Source of the DNA: Gemmatimonadota bacterium
GTDB taxonomy: Bacteria > JAAXHH01
DNA: 64,000 nt
Direction of reading: 5' to 3'
NCBI GenBank assembly: GCA_026702745.1
Contig: JAPPBT010000065.1
Location: forward strand, 62,001 to 126,000
Shown here in pieces: positions 15,610 through 24,021 of this stretch. The position numbers were made by a program, and so were the translations under genes. Within the stretch, counting starts at the first letter, position 1, and every line of letters begins with the position of its first letter. The notes below the pieces were generated by a model that saw nothing but the letters and a program-made list of their open reading frames with translations, ran no database searches and was not told the DNA's origin.

Positions 15610-18336
15610 ATGATCGCCATCCCGCCACGTCCGAAGTCCCCGTTGTTGCCCGCCCTCCTGTCGGGCCTGCTGTTCAATCTCTTTTCCCTCGCATCCGATA
15701 CCACAAGCGCCCGCGCGGCGGCACCGCATCCCCAGGCTATCGATGGTCCGGCGGTCGTCGACCGCTCAGCCGATACCCCGCATCCAGCAGACGCCGAGAT
15801 CGACGAACTTGCGAGCGAGGGTCCGTCGACCGTAGACCGTCCCAGCATCCCGGGCCCGTCCATCGAAGCGGCCCTGGCGGAGTTGTACCAGCAGCTGAAT
15901 GGCCGGCGGATTGGCGAAAACCCCCTCGAAGAGGTCCTCGACGATGGCGGTCCCTCCCTGGCCGAACGGTACGGCGGTGCCAGGATCAGGCTGAGGAAGC
16001 GTCACGCGTTGGACAGCTACCTCGCCCGCCCTGAAGTACGGCTAAACGTTTTTTTCGAAGAGGATGAGCGGCTTTCGGCCGAACTGTGGGACGTCCATTT
16101 CGAGCGGCATGGGGACGGATGGATAGCCGAACGGTTCAAGCCTTTGCTGACGGCCCACCTCGGCTTCCGGTTCTCCCTGCGCGAGGACGAGGTCTACGCT
16201 TTCGACCACCTGACGATCGAGCGGCCCGCCGGGACATTCGAGATCGAAGACGGCCTGCTGATGCCCGGGTTCTCCGGAGACCGGATCGGGCGTGCGGTCC
16301 TCGTGGGCGCGGGGCGATTCACCTTTACGCCTCAGGACCACGTCGAGCGTCACCAGATGAACAAGTACGCCCGTACTGCCGGTGATATCTATACGACGCG
16401 GTTCGACCGGGTGGTGCTGGTCCTGGCGCCCGAGGGATATGAGCGCCTGGTGGAAGGCGTGGCGCTTTCGCGCGTCGGGGGCGGGCGGGCATTCGACCGG
16501 GCAAAAGCCCTGCTGAACCGCGTCGACCGGGATTACCTGCTGGACATGCGGCCCGCCCGGGAACGCTTCTCCCTCGCCCACACGCATCCGGACTTCCTGC
16601 AGGCAGAGATCGATCTCGCGGAATCGGACCGGTGGCTCGTCTATACGAACAGCCCCTATGAATCGGAATCGGTCAGCCTGGTCCAGAAGAGCGGTTTCCC
16701 CAGGAATCCGGACATCAGTCCCCCTGTGGTCTGGTGCCGTTTCTCGCCGGGGCCGGAGGGACCGTCCGGCCGCACCGTCCGGGCCGGCCGCGCCTCAGAA
16801 GAAGAGACGGTCCGGGGTCCGCTGCTGTCCCTCGACCACTACGATATCGTGGGATCCCTGGAGCGTGGCGGAAGGCGCATGCACATGAAGACGACCCTGG
16901 AAATCACGGCCCGTTCGGACCCCCTCACCGCGGCGACTTTCACGCTGAATCCGGATCTGGAAGTCTACCGCGTGGACGACGCCGGCGGAGACGGCGCGCT
17001 GTTCACCCGCCAGGGCGCCTGGCTCACGGTCCCGTTCCAGCGGTCGGTGCCGAGAGACAACACCACCACGCTGACGCTCTGGTACGAGGGCGACGTCTTC
17101 CGAAACGGCGGCGACTTATTCGGCCTGATGACCAACCAGCAGTGGCTTCCCGTTCATTCCAACGAGGATCTGTACACCTTCGACATGGAACTGCGCTATC
17201 CGGAAAAGCTGACCGTGGCGACGGTCGGCGCCCACGTGGCCAGCCAGGTGGAGGAAGATACGCGCGTCACACGCTGGCGGCGGACGCGGCCCGTGTCGTC
17301 GCTGGGTATGACGGTCTCCGAGAACCGTACCCTCACGGTCTCCGCGGGCGGCATCGACGTGATCCTCAGCGTGGACGAAGACTGGCGCCCGGCCGAATCG
17401 AACACGGCGCGGATCCTCACGCACATCGGCCCCGCGCTGGACTACTTCGGCGGCGTCTTCGGTCCCTACCCCTACGAAAAGCTCGATATCGTCCAGATGC
17501 CGGACGACTATGCATTCGGACGAGCCCTGCCGTCGATGCTGATGCTGTGGGGACTGTACTTCCAGGATGCCTTCCGACTGGAAGCGAACCTGCACGCCCA
17601 CATGTACACGGAAGTGCAGCACCTCTTCCGCGGGTTCCTGGCCCACGAACTCGCCCACCAGTGGTGGGGCGGCGACGTGGTCCCGAAGACGTACCGCGAC
17701 GCCTGGCTATCGGAGGCCATGGCGACGTACGCGGCCGACCTGTACATCGAAAGCGAGGCCGGTCCCGATGCGTTCCGCGAGATGCTGAAACGGCACACGG
17801 ACCAGGCGCTGTTCGCTGACCGGCACGGTGCGATCGACCTGGGCATGCGGCTCGGTGAGCATTACCAGGCGGTCGTCTACGAGAAGGGCGCCCTGGTACT
17901 CCACATGTTGCGGCGTACTATTGGTGACGAGCACTTCATGAACGTGCTCTCGCGGTTCTGCCGGCAATACGCGGGCAAGCTGGTTACGACGGCGGACTTC
18001 GAGGCCGCGGTGGAAAGGGAAACGGGCCGGGAGATGGGCTGGTTCTTCGACCAGTGGATCCGGGACACGGGCTATCCGGTCTACCGGATGTATTTCACCA
18101 GCAGCGAAGGGGCCGGCAAGGGGTTCACGGTACGCGGGCAGCTGATGCAGGAACAGGAGGGCCGTGTGTTTCATGCCATCGTGCCCCTGGTCATCGAGCT
18201 GGAAAACGGCGACCGGATCGTCCGGGAGATCTGGAATACCCAGAAGCGTCAGACCTTCGAGTATGCATTGCCGGACAGGGCGAAGCGCATCGACATCGCG
18301 CCGGATTTCTCCGTATACTTCAAGGCGGCCCGGTAG
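15610..18336 (+). CDS. Secreted M1-family (gluzincin) metallopeptidase
   Basis: This 908-residue zinc peptidase starts with a signal peptide (about 1-37, LLPALLSGLLFNLFSLAS then ARA). A poorly conserved region of about 360 residues precedes an aminopeptidase-N-like beta domain (about 400-600) and the catalytic domain. Zinc ligands are seen in HELAHQWWGGD (His679, Glu680, His683) and in the downstream WLSEAMATYAADLY (Glu702), the correct HExxH-18-E spacing. The usual GxMEN exopeptidase motif is replaced by ALPSMLMLWG (about residues 638-647), so classical aminopeptidase activity is uncertain. It starts 30 bp after the MerR-type gene and probably shares its operon. Confidence 0.9.
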   Translation: MIAIPPRPKSPLLPALLSGLLFNLFSLASDTTSARAAAPHPQAIDGPAVVDRSADTPHPADAEIDELASEGPSTVDRPSIPGPSIEAALAELYQQLNGRRIGENPLEEVLDDGGPSLAERYGGARIRLRKRHALDSYLARPEVRLNVFFEEDERLSAELWDVHFERHGDGWIAERFKPLLTAHLGFRFSLREDEVYAFDHLTIERPAGTFEIEDGLLMPGFSGDRIGRAVLVGAGRFTFTPQDHVERHQMNKYARTAGDIYTTRFDRVVLVLAPEGYERLVEGVALSRVGGGRAFDRAKALLNRVDRDYLLDMRPARERFSLAHTHPDFLQAEIDLAESDRWLVYTNSPYESESVSLVQKSGFPRNPDISPPVVWCRFSPGPEGPSGRTVRAGRASEEETVRGPLLSLDHYDIVGSLERGGRRMHMKTTLEITARSDPLTAATFTLNPDLEVYRVDDAGGDGALFTRQGAWLTVPFQRSVPRDNTTTLTLWYEGDVFRNGGDLFGLMTNQQWLPVHSNEDLYTFDMELRYPEKLTVATVGAHVASQVEEDTRVTRWRRTRPVSSLGMTVSENRTLTVSAGGIDVILSVDEDWRPAESNTARILTHIGPALDYFGGVFGPYPYEKLDIVQMPDDYAFGRALPSMLMLWGLYFQDAFRLEANLHAHMYTEVQHLFRGFLAHELAHQWWGGDVVPKTYRDAWLSEAMATYAADLYIESEAGPDAFREMLKRHTDQALFADRHGAIDLGMRLGEHYQAVVYEKGALVLHMLRRTIGDEHFMNVLSRFCRQYAGKLVTTADFEAAVERETGREMGWFFDQWIRDTGYPVYRMYFTSSEGAGKGFTVRGQLMQEQEGRVFHAIVPLVIELENGDRIVREIWNTQKRQTFEYALPDRAKRIDIAPDFSVYFKAAR

Positions 18337-18354
18337 CGCCGTACGCGACCCTTC

Positions 18355-18419
18355 TCGAGCAGGGACCTCTCCACCCGGGCCCGACGTTATTCGAGCAGGG
18401 GTCTCTCCACCCGGGCGCG
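18355..18419. repeat. Direct repeat of 29 bp near a TPR-like frame
   Basis: Copies at 18355-18383 and 18391-18419 differ at 3 of 29 positions, with a 36-bp period. The second copy encodes the last residues (ARVERPLLE) of the short TPR-like frame on the minus strand; the first lies just beyond its stop. Confidence 0.75.
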
Positions 18420-18590
18420 GTTTGCCTCGGTTGAATCGGGATTCCGTTTGATCAGCCGCTGGTACGCGAAACCAGCCTCGACGGTGCGTCCCGCGGCTTC
18501 GAGGCATTTTCCTGCCCGCCCCAGCAGGAAGCGCGCTTCATCCTCCAGATCCGGTTCGAGATAGGCCGTCAGGAGCCGGTTGCGCGGCAT
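18387..18590 (-). CDS. Short TPR-like protein or remnant
   Basis: This 67-residue frame contains one tetratricopeptide-like helix pair (ARFLLGRAGKCLEAAGRTVEAGFAYQRLIKRNPDSTEANRA). There is no recognisable ribosome-binding site before its ATG, and the frame is closed 66 bp upstream. It could be a tiny gene or the 3' remnant of a longer TPR gene; the duplicated 29-bp repeat at its end shows local rearrangement. Existence as an expressed gene is doubtful. Confidence 0.3.
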   Translation of the reverse strand: MPRNRLLTAYLEPDLEDEARFLLGRAGKCLEAAGRTVEAGFAYQRLIKRNPDSTEANRARVERPLLE

Positions 18591-18675
18591 GCAACGGACA
18601 CAGGCACAACAGCCATCGAAACTGATACAGGCGGGCGTGTTTACTACAAGTCGTCAGGATGGAAGTCGACAGGAT

Positions 18676-18704
18676 GGCGGGGGTGCTGCGGTCCGCCCTT
18701 TTTT
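18676..18704 (+). terminator. Possible intrinsic terminator (plus strand)
   Basis: GGCGG (18676-18680) can pair with CCGCC (18693-18697), followed directly by C and six T residues. It would stop rightward transcription coming from the M1 peptidase operon, converging on the 3' end of the HU gene. The stem is only 5 bp with a 12-nt loop. Confidence 0.4.
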
Positions 18705-19000
18705 CACTCATCCAAGGGGACCCGCAGCGCTTCTTTCAACAGTTTTCCGGGTTTGAAACGGGTCTTCTTTCCGGCCGGGACGTAAACGATATCGCTTGTG
18801 CGGGGATTGCGCGCGGATGTACGGGCTTTCGTGTCCTTGACTTCGAATACCCCGAATCCCCTGATTTCGATCCGGTCTCCCTCGATCAGGGAGTCCCGCA
18901 TGGCCACGAACGTCTGGTCGACCACGGGAAACACCTGTTCCTTTTTGAGCCCCAGGCGCTTGCTGATCAGTTCCACCAGTTCTTTCTTGGTGGTGGTCAT
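18704..19000 (-). CDS. HU/IHF-family DNA-binding protein
   Basis: This 98-residue nucleoid protein has the classic HU architecture: two N-terminal helices (KKELVELISKRLGLKKEQVFPVVDQTFVAMRDSL), the RIEIRGFGVFEVK strand, and the DNA-binding arm ARTSARNPRTSDIVYVPAGKKTRFKPGKLLKEAL. It bends and compacts DNA as a dimer. ATG at 19000 is chosen because GGAGG lies 6 nt upstream. It is monocistronic behind its own strong promoter. Confidence 0.96.
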   Translation of the reverse strand: MTTTKKELVELISKRLGLKKEQVFPVVDQTFVAMRDSLIEGDRIEIRGFGVFEVKDTKARTSARNPRTSDIVYVPAGKKTRFKPGKLLKEALRVPLDE

Positions 19001-19084
19001 GAAGGCCTCCACCCGGCCATCGGGACACCGGTACGCAAAGGACGCTATCCCTTTGCATTAATTCAACTTAACAACGCCGCACGT

Positions 19085-19113
19085 ATTCTAAGGGGCGGTA
19101 TTCGCCGTGTCAA
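19085..19113 (-). promoter_or_regulatory. Strong sigma70-type promoter of the HU gene
   Basis: On the minus strand TTGACA (19113-19108), 17 bp and TAGAAT (19090-19085, 5/6) point at the HU gene 85 bp downstream. Such strength is expected for an abundant nucleoid protein. Confidence 0.75.
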
Positions 19114-19131
19114 CGGATTTTGTCGAGAAGC

Positions 19132-19881
19132 TCAATTCATACCCGCCGGCGCCGTCTCGTGAAAGGGGAAGGACCCCTTGAAGGGACGGGGACTGGAGAC
19201 GTACCACACGCCTTCGTACATCGGACAGGTCTGGTAATGGCAGACTACGTTGCACCGTTCCATGTCGTCGTCTTCCTTGGCGCCCTGGTGGGGGATGTGG
19301 CTGAGGAAGACGACCGCGTCTCCGGCCATGGGGTGCAGCACGACGTGTTCCTGCGCGTAGCACCACTCTTCGAACGCGACGTGGTCGATCCGGGGATACA
19401 GGTGGGGCGGCTCGGAGAGGTGGCCGTTCTTGACGAAGCGGAGATTGCCCTGGCCGGGGACGTTGTCCTGGAAGTAGAAGGTCGTGTTCACGCTGCTGGG
19501 CTGCACGGCCAGCCGGCGTTTTTCCGTCTCCCGCTTCTCGTTCCAGTAGCCGTAGAAGTCCATGTGCCATTCCTGGGTGTAGGCGCCGGGGTTGATGTGC
19601 GCCCGGAAACTGCGGAGCTGGCACTGCTTGCCCATCATGGCGTAGAGCAATGGCGCCACGCTCGGATGGCCCACGAGCGGGGCGAAGACGTCGGGCTCCC
19701 GGTCCAGCAGGCTGTCGAACCACATGTTCCCGACCGCGTTGAGCCCTTCCTCCCATCCCTGCTCCTTCGCGTGGAATATGCGGGACCGCACCTGCTCGGT
19801 TTCTTCCGGAGACAGGGCGCCCTTGATGAGCACGAAACCGTCCCGCTCCAGTTGATCCAGATATTGGTCGAGAGTATTCAC
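19132..19881 (-). CDS. Phytanoyl-CoA dioxygenase (PhyH) family protein, second copy
   Basis: This 249-residue protein is another Fe(II)/2-oxoglutarate oxygenase of the PhyH type. It has LERDGFVLIKGALSPEETEQVR at the N terminus, the H-x-D motif in EWHMDFYGYWN, strands around YFQDNVPGQGNLRFVKNGH, and the distal His in VFLSHIPHQGAKEDDDMERCNVVCHYQT. It shares only the fold motifs with the copy at 4133-4981, so the two probably act on different substrates. It is on its own behind a good promoter with a ~150-nt leader. Confidence 0.85.
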   Translation of the reverse strand: MNTLDQYLDQLERDGFVLIKGALSPEETEQVRSRIFHAKEQGWEEGLNAVGNMWFDSLLDREPDVFAPLVGHPSVAPLLYAMMGKQCQLRSFRAHINPGAYTQEWHMDFYGYWNEKRETEKRRLAVQPSSVNTTFYFQDNVPGQGNLRFVKNGHLSEPPHLYPRIDHVAFEEWCYAQEHVVLHPMAGDAVVFLSHIPHQGAKEDDDMERCNVVCHYQTCPMYEGVWYVSSPRPFKGSFPFHETAPAGMN

Positions 19882-19894
19882 CGGGTCACTCCTT

Positions 19895-19952
19895 GTACGC
19901 CGCTGCCTAAGTACGCCGCTGCCTAAGTACGCCGCTGCCTAAGTACGCCGCG
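19895..19952. repeat. Tandem 16-bp repeat in the leader of the second PhyH gene
   Basis: Three identical copies of a 16-mer (gtacgccgctgcctaa) occupy 19895-19910, 19911-19926 and 19927-19942, followed by a partial fourth to 19952. The array lies 14 bp upstream of the PhyH start, inside the predicted 5' leader. Confidence 0.9.
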
Positions 19953-20041
19953 GTCAAAATGCGCCGCTGCCTGATCCAGGAATCGGTGGACCGGCTGGTC
20001 CTGCACCGGCTGTTTCAGGTTTACGCTCGGATTGCGACAAG

Positions 20042-20070
20042 ACCATAAACAACGGGGCAATTACTGTCAA
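20042..20070 (-). promoter_or_regulatory. Sigma70-type promoter for the second PhyH gene
   Basis: TTGACA (20070-20065) and TATGGT (20047-20042) are 17 bp apart on the minus strand, about 160 bp upstream of the PhyH start. The 293-bp gap between the PhyH start and the MlrC-like stop otherwise holds only the 16-bp repeat array. Confidence 0.65.
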
Positions 20071-20174
20071 GTCATACGGGACACTTCGACGGCTGCCACC
20101 ATGACTGCCGCAACGGCCTCGCGACGGCCCCTTCGACGGTCGCGCGAGTGCTGGTTCGGCGAGGCCCCGCAGGA

Positions 20175-21644
20175 TCATTCTTCGAAGGGATAGAGCGGCC
20201 GCCGGCGGTACCGGAAGTCGAATCGCCGCATGTCCGCGGTCGTGGCGCCGGGCGTGTCCACCCGGATCAGCCGCTTGCTCACGGGGGCGTAGGCCGCAGT
20301 GGGCGCGTGCACCCCCTTGGCGATGAGCACGTGGAAGTCGGCGGGGTCCAGGCCGATGCTGGTCATCATGCCCAGGCTGACCGGCACCGTCCGCAGCGAC
20401 GTCAGGCTCACGGTCAGTCCGCTGTCCGTGGTCACCACCGCGGTACGGCCCATGTAGAACTCGGTCTTGCCCCCGTGTCGAACAGCCGATTCGGTGAAAT
20501 GTCCCTCGTGGATCCCCTGTACCCGCACTTCGGTTCGGATGGGCGGTCCGTGACGGTCGTCCGTCTTGCCGCCCATGTCCAGCGTGAGCCTCGCGCCCAC
20601 GCCGGCGGCAACGGCCCGTTCGACGGACCCGGGGTCGTACAGGCAGAGGAAGGTCTTCACCTCCCCGCGCCTCAATACCTCGTGGGCAATGAGCGTGCCG
20701 TCCGCCGCCGAACCGCCGCCCACGTTGTCGCCCATGTCGAGCAGGCACACGGTCCCCTCGCCGTCCAGGGCAGCATCGACAGCCTCGGGGATGGAAATGA
20801 ACTCGCCGACGAACTCGTCCCGGTGCGCCACCAGGTATTCCGCGAGATCATCCGCGATGCGCCGGGCCAGACCGGCGTCGCCGTCGGTCACGGCAATGAA
20901 GGCCGAACCCATCTCCGGCACGTCCGCGTAGGGGAACCCGAGGACGATACTGTTGGAAAGGACGCCGGCTGCCTCCAGCCACGCATCCGCCTTGTGGTAA
21001 AGGGGCCGGCAGGGCGGTGAGGAAGTGTCCTGGCGCTCGATGCCGATGGCCACCGGCGGAAAAGCCGCGGCCTGCACGGGTCGGACTTCTCCGCGCAGTG
21101 TCCGGGCCATGAGCGTAGCGGCCTCCAGGCCCCGCTGCTTCTGGTCCAGGTGCGGGTTGGTGCGGTAGGCGATGGTGGCGTCGCAGGCCTCGACCATGCG
21201 CCGGGAGAGATTGGCGTGGGGATCGATGGTGCATATGACCGGAAGGTCCGGGCCCAACTCACCGCGCAGCCGGGTCAGCCAGCACCCGTCCAGGTCGTGG
21301 TAGTCCGCCCCCTCGCCGGCATTGGCGCCGTGGGGAGCGACCAGCAGGCCGTCGAGCGGCCCCGCGCCCGCGAGCTGCGCGAACATCATCTCGATCAGCG
21401 CGTCGCAGGTGTCCCGCGTGATCCGGCCGGACGGCGGGGTGGATGCGTAGAACAGCGGCACGGCGTCGATGCCGGCGTCGTCCAGTCCCTCCAGGAAGCC
21501 GCTGATCTCGTGGAATCCACCCCTGAAATGATCGGCGACGGCCTCGCCCGTCAGGATCCCGTCCCGACGAAACAGGTCGAGGGTCGTCGGCGTGTGGCTG
21601 AACGTATTGGATTCGTGGATCAGCGAGAGAATGCCCACGCGCAC
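20175..21644 (-). CDS. M81-family metallopeptidase, MlrC-like
   Basis: The protein of 489 residues resembles MlrC, the zinc hydrolase that cleaves linearised microcystin fragments, but the M81 family is broad and its usual substrates are unknown. Hallmarks are GILSLIHESNTFSHTPT at the N terminus, the LLVAPHGANAGEGADYHDLDG stretch, DPHANLSRRMVEACDATIAYRTNPHLDQ (candidate zinc ligands), and ALDGEGTVCLLDMGDNVGGGSAADGT. GTG at 21644 is chosen: GAAGGAG precedes it and the protein then begins with the conserved strand; longer in-frame extension runs into msrA in another frame. It follows msrA by 52 bp. Confidence 0.82.
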   Translation of the reverse strand: MRVGILSLIHESNTFSHTPTTLDLFRRDGILTGEAVADHFRGGFHEISGFLEGLDDAGIDAVPLFYASTPPSGRITRDTCDALIEMMFAQLAGAGPLDGLLVAPHGANAGEGADYHDLDGCWLTRLRGELGPDLPVICTIDPHANLSRRMVEACDATIAYRTNPHLDQKQRGLEAATLMARTLRGEVRPVQAAAFPPVAIGIERQDTSSPPCRPLYHKADAWLEAAGVLSNSIVLGFPYADVPEMGSAFIAVTDGDAGLARRIADDLAEYLVAHRDEFVGEFISIPEAVDAALDGEGTVCLLDMGDNVGGGSAADGTLIAHEVLRRGEVKTFLCLYDPGSVERAVAAGVGARLTLDMGGKTDDRHGPPIRTEVRVQGIHEGHFTESAVRHGGKTEFYMGRTAVVTTDSGLTVSLTSLRTVPVSLGMMTSIGLDPADFHVLIAKGVHAPTAAYAPVSKRLIRVDTPGATTADMRRFDFRYRRRPLYPFEE

Positions 21645-21696
21645 GGGATAGCGCTCCTTCGGCTGCGGACTCTGCTGCGGTCCGCACGACACTGGA

Positions 21697-22236
21697 TCAG
21701 GAAAGCATGTGCTGGAAGGACTTTCTGAACTTGTCCACCTTCGGGTCGATGACCATGAAACAGTAGGGTTGTCGTGGATTGTTGCGATAGTAGTCGTGAT
21801 GGTATGCTTCGGCCTCATAAAAAACCTCGAGGGGTTCGATCTCCGTAACGATCGCCGCGCTCCACAGGTCCGACGCGTCGGCTTCCGTCCTCGAATACTC
21901 GGCCGCGCGCTTCTGTTCGTCATCGTGGTAGAGGATGATCGAACGGTACTGTGTGCCGACATCCCCGCCCTGGCGGTTGAGCGTAGTCGGGTCGTGTATG
22001 CGCCAGAAGATGTGCAGGAGGTCCGCGTAACCGATCACGGCCGGATCGAAGGTGATCCGCACGACCTCGGCATGACCCGTGGCGCCGGTGCATACGGACT
22101 TGTAATCCGGGTTGTCGACGCTGCCGCCGGCATAGCCCGACACCACGCTCGTCACACCCCTGATCTGCTGGTAGATCGCTTCCAGGCACCAGAAGCAACC
22201 ACCGCCCAGCGTCGCCGCCCGCGTCTCTTGTGTCAT
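21697..22236 (-). CDS. msrA: Peptide-methionine (S)-S-oxide reductase
   Basis: MsrA repairs methionine-S-sulfoxide in proteins. The 179-residue product has the catalytic motif GGGCFWCLEAIYQQIRGV, followed by SGYAGG, CTGATGHAEVVRITFDP, and the conserved FWRIHDPTTLNRQGGDVGTQYRS. ATG at 22236 has GGAGG 8 nt upstream. It precedes the MlrC-like gene on the same strand. Confidence 0.97.
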   Translation of the reverse strand: MTQETRAATLGGGCFWCLEAIYQQIRGVTSVVSGYAGGSVDNPDYKSVCTGATGHAEVVRITFDPAVIGYADLLHIFWRIHDPTTLNRQGGDVGTQYRSIILYHDDEQKRAAEYSRTEADASDLWSAAIVTEIEPLEVFYEAEAYHHDYYRNNPRQPYCFMVIDPKVDKFRKSFQHMLS

Positions 22237-22356
22237 GTAGCCGTCCTCCATGGAGTGGGGGGTCCGTTTTTTAAAATCCGTCCCGACCTGTGGCGCTCGT
22301 TCCGTCGCGTCCGGTCTTGTTCGTCCGGTGCCGCGTCCCGTCTCGTTCGCTCCTGC

Positions 22357-22560
22357 TCAGTTGCCCGGGTTTCTCGTAACGCGCATGTAGGCAATAACGA
22401 AAATGGGTATGGCGAGGGCCAGGAAAATCCAGATCAGCGCCCGGTCGTCCTCGATGATCCCGGTCATCGACAGCAGCGTGCTAACCCCGGCCGCGGGAAT
22501 GGCCGCGGTGGCGGCAGAAACGATTAGACAGAAAAGAATGTTCTTGATCATGCGTTTCAT
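22357..22560 (-). CDS. Small two-segment membrane protein coupled to the amidohydrolase
   Basis: This 67-residue protein has two hydrophobic helices (about 6-28, ILFCLIVSAATAAIPAAGVSTLL, and about 43-60, LIWIFLALAIPIFVIAYM). Its ATG overlaps the TGA of the upstream amidohydrolase gene (ATGA at 22560-22557), a standard arrangement for translational coupling, which argues it is a genuine gene. Function is unknown. Confidence 0.7.
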   Translation of the reverse strand: MKRMIKNILFCLIVSAATAAIPAAGVSTLLSMTGIIEDDRALIWIFLALAIPIFVIAYMRVTRNPGN

Positions 22561-23864
22561 GAGCCCGGCCGATTCACCAGTTTGCCGTCGACGTAGTCCA
22601 GCAGATCCCGGGTGACCGCGCCGTCTGGCTCCCGGTCGATGGTCGTCCTGAAGTCCCGCATCAGGGCGGACGGCTCGAACCGCCGTCCTTCGCGCACGGT
22701 GCATTGTACGTTTTCGATATCCTCGATCCGTTCAAGGGGGTTCCCCCGGACCGCCACCAGGTCGGCCCGCAGTCCCGGCCGGATCGAACCGGTCCGGCCG
22801 TCGATGCCGAGCACCCGGGCGTTGATCGAAGTGGCCGATCGCAGCGCGTCCACGGCCGGGATGCCGGCGTCCGTGTACATGACGAGTTCGTCATGCACGC
22901 TCATGCCGGGCACGAGGTGGGGGAAGGGCGTGTCCGTGCCCAGCGCAACGGTCACCCCCCGCTGATGGGCCCGGCGCAGGAACCGCTTCAGGTGCGACAT
23001 TGCGCCCTGGTATCTCAACCGGTATTCCGGCGGACCGAAACGGCCGAGATACCGCTGCCATATATCCAGGTGGCGAGGGTGGACCCAGGCCCTTCGGGTG
23101 TCGTGGTGGAAGGGCCGGTCCAGGACGCGGCCGAGCCGGTCCCAGACCACCAGGGTCGGGTCGATGATCACGTCCCGTTCCAGGAGCAGGTCGATCACGA
23201 GATCGTCCTCCGCCTCGGACGCCGCGCGCCAGGCCACTCCGCACCCGGCCAGGTGCTCGAATTCATCCAGCCCGAGCCGCGCGGCCTCTTCCGCGGTGGT
23301 CGACTGCAGATGGGCTACCACGAATTTGCCCGATGCGTGGGCGGCATCAACGGCCGCCTTCAGCAGCGGGGGTTCCACGCCCGCGTACAGCTTGATCTGG
23401 TCCACCCCGGCTTCCACGTGCCGCCGGACCGAATCGGCGATCTCGCCGGGTGTGCCGTGGGCGCGTCCTAATTGGGGCCAGTAGACTATGGGCCCGTCGA
23501 GCAGGTGTCCGCAGCACAGGATGGCGGGACCGGCGGAAAGGTCTACCGCGTGGCGCTCGCGCTCCTCCAGGATCCAACCCAGGTCGTTGCCCACGTCGCG
23601 GATCGTGGTTACCCCGGCGGCCAGGAATGCCGGTCCCATGACGGAACTATAGTGCACGTGGGCGTCCATCAGCCCCGGCAGGAGCGTACATTCCGGCAGG
23701 GCCGCGGTCTCCATGCCGGCGGGGACTTCGGAGACGGGCAGGACCGCGTCGATGAGGCGGTCCTTCACCACGACGGCCACGCCGCTTCGCGTCTCGTCGG
23801 AAACGCCGTCCCAGATGCGGCCCGCGGCCAGTGCGTACGTGGCGTTCCGCTTGTCTGCACTCAT
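22557..23864 (-). CDS. Amidohydrolase-superfamily protein
   Basis: This 435-residue metal-dependent hydrolase has the imidazolonepropionase/prolidase-like form. It begins with a small beta domain (YALAAGRIWDGVSDETRSG), then the metal motif LLPGLMDAHVHYS, a candidate metal-bridging Lys in DQIKLYAG, histidines in FVVAHLQS and EFEHLAG, and the metal Asp in ALGTDTPFPHLVPG. The C terminus closes the beta domain (GSIRPGLRADLVAVRGNPL). Substrate cannot be inferred. A good promoter lies upstream and a small membrane protein is coupled downstream. Confidence 0.88.
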   Translation of the reverse strand: MSADKRNATYALAAGRIWDGVSDETRSGVAVVVKDRLIDAVLPVSEVPAGMETAALPECTLLPGLMDAHVHYSSVMGPAFLAAGVTTIRDVGNDLGWILEERERHAVDLSAGPAILCCGHLLDGPIVYWPQLGRAHGTPGEIADSVRRHVEAGVDQIKLYAGVEPPLLKAAVDAAHASGKFVVAHLQSTTAEEAARLGLDEFEHLAGCGVAWRAASEAEDDLVIDLLLERDVIIDPTLVVWDRLGRVLDRPFHHDTRRAWVHPRHLDIWQRYLGRFGPPEYRLRYQGAMSHLKRFLRRAHQRGVTVALGTDTPFPHLVPGMSVHDELVMYTDAGIPAVDALRSATSINARVLGIDGRTGSIRPGLRADLVAVRGNPLERIEDIENVQCTVREGRRFEPSALMRDFRTTIDREPDGAVTRDLLDYVDGKLVNRPGS

Positions 23865-23984
23865 GAAAGTATCCCGCGTTCAGGTCGCCGGCCTAAGCCC
23901 CGGACGGGTGCCTTTCCTGCCTCTTTCGATCCGGCATAAATCCCTTGCCCGCAGCGTGCCTCGTCCTTTACTTGAACCATCGGT

Positions 23985-24014
23985 AATATCTAACGTCACC
24001 GTGGATTCTGTCAA
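23985..24014 (-). promoter_or_regulatory. Candidate promoter for the amidohydrolase gene
   Basis: TTGACA (24014-24009) and GATATT (23990-23985), 18 bp apart on the minus strand, lie about 120 bp upstream of the amidohydrolase start and overlap the 5' region of the divergent decarboxylase operon. Confidence 0.5.
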
Positions 24015-24021
24015 AGGGCTA

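Noticed and set aside
21645-21962. N-terminal extension of the MlrC-like gene
   Set aside because: It would overlap msrA in another frame and has no MlrC similarity; GTG 21644 has a good ribosome site.
22266-22275. T-run near 22270 as an intrinsic terminator
   Set aside because: No convincing hairpin immediately precedes it on the plus strand and no plus-strand gene ends there.
23713-24021. N-terminal extension of the OadG-like gene
   Set aside because: The upstream in-frame sequence overlaps the divergent amidohydrolase gene and lacks OadG features; the membrane helix begins just after ATG 24022.
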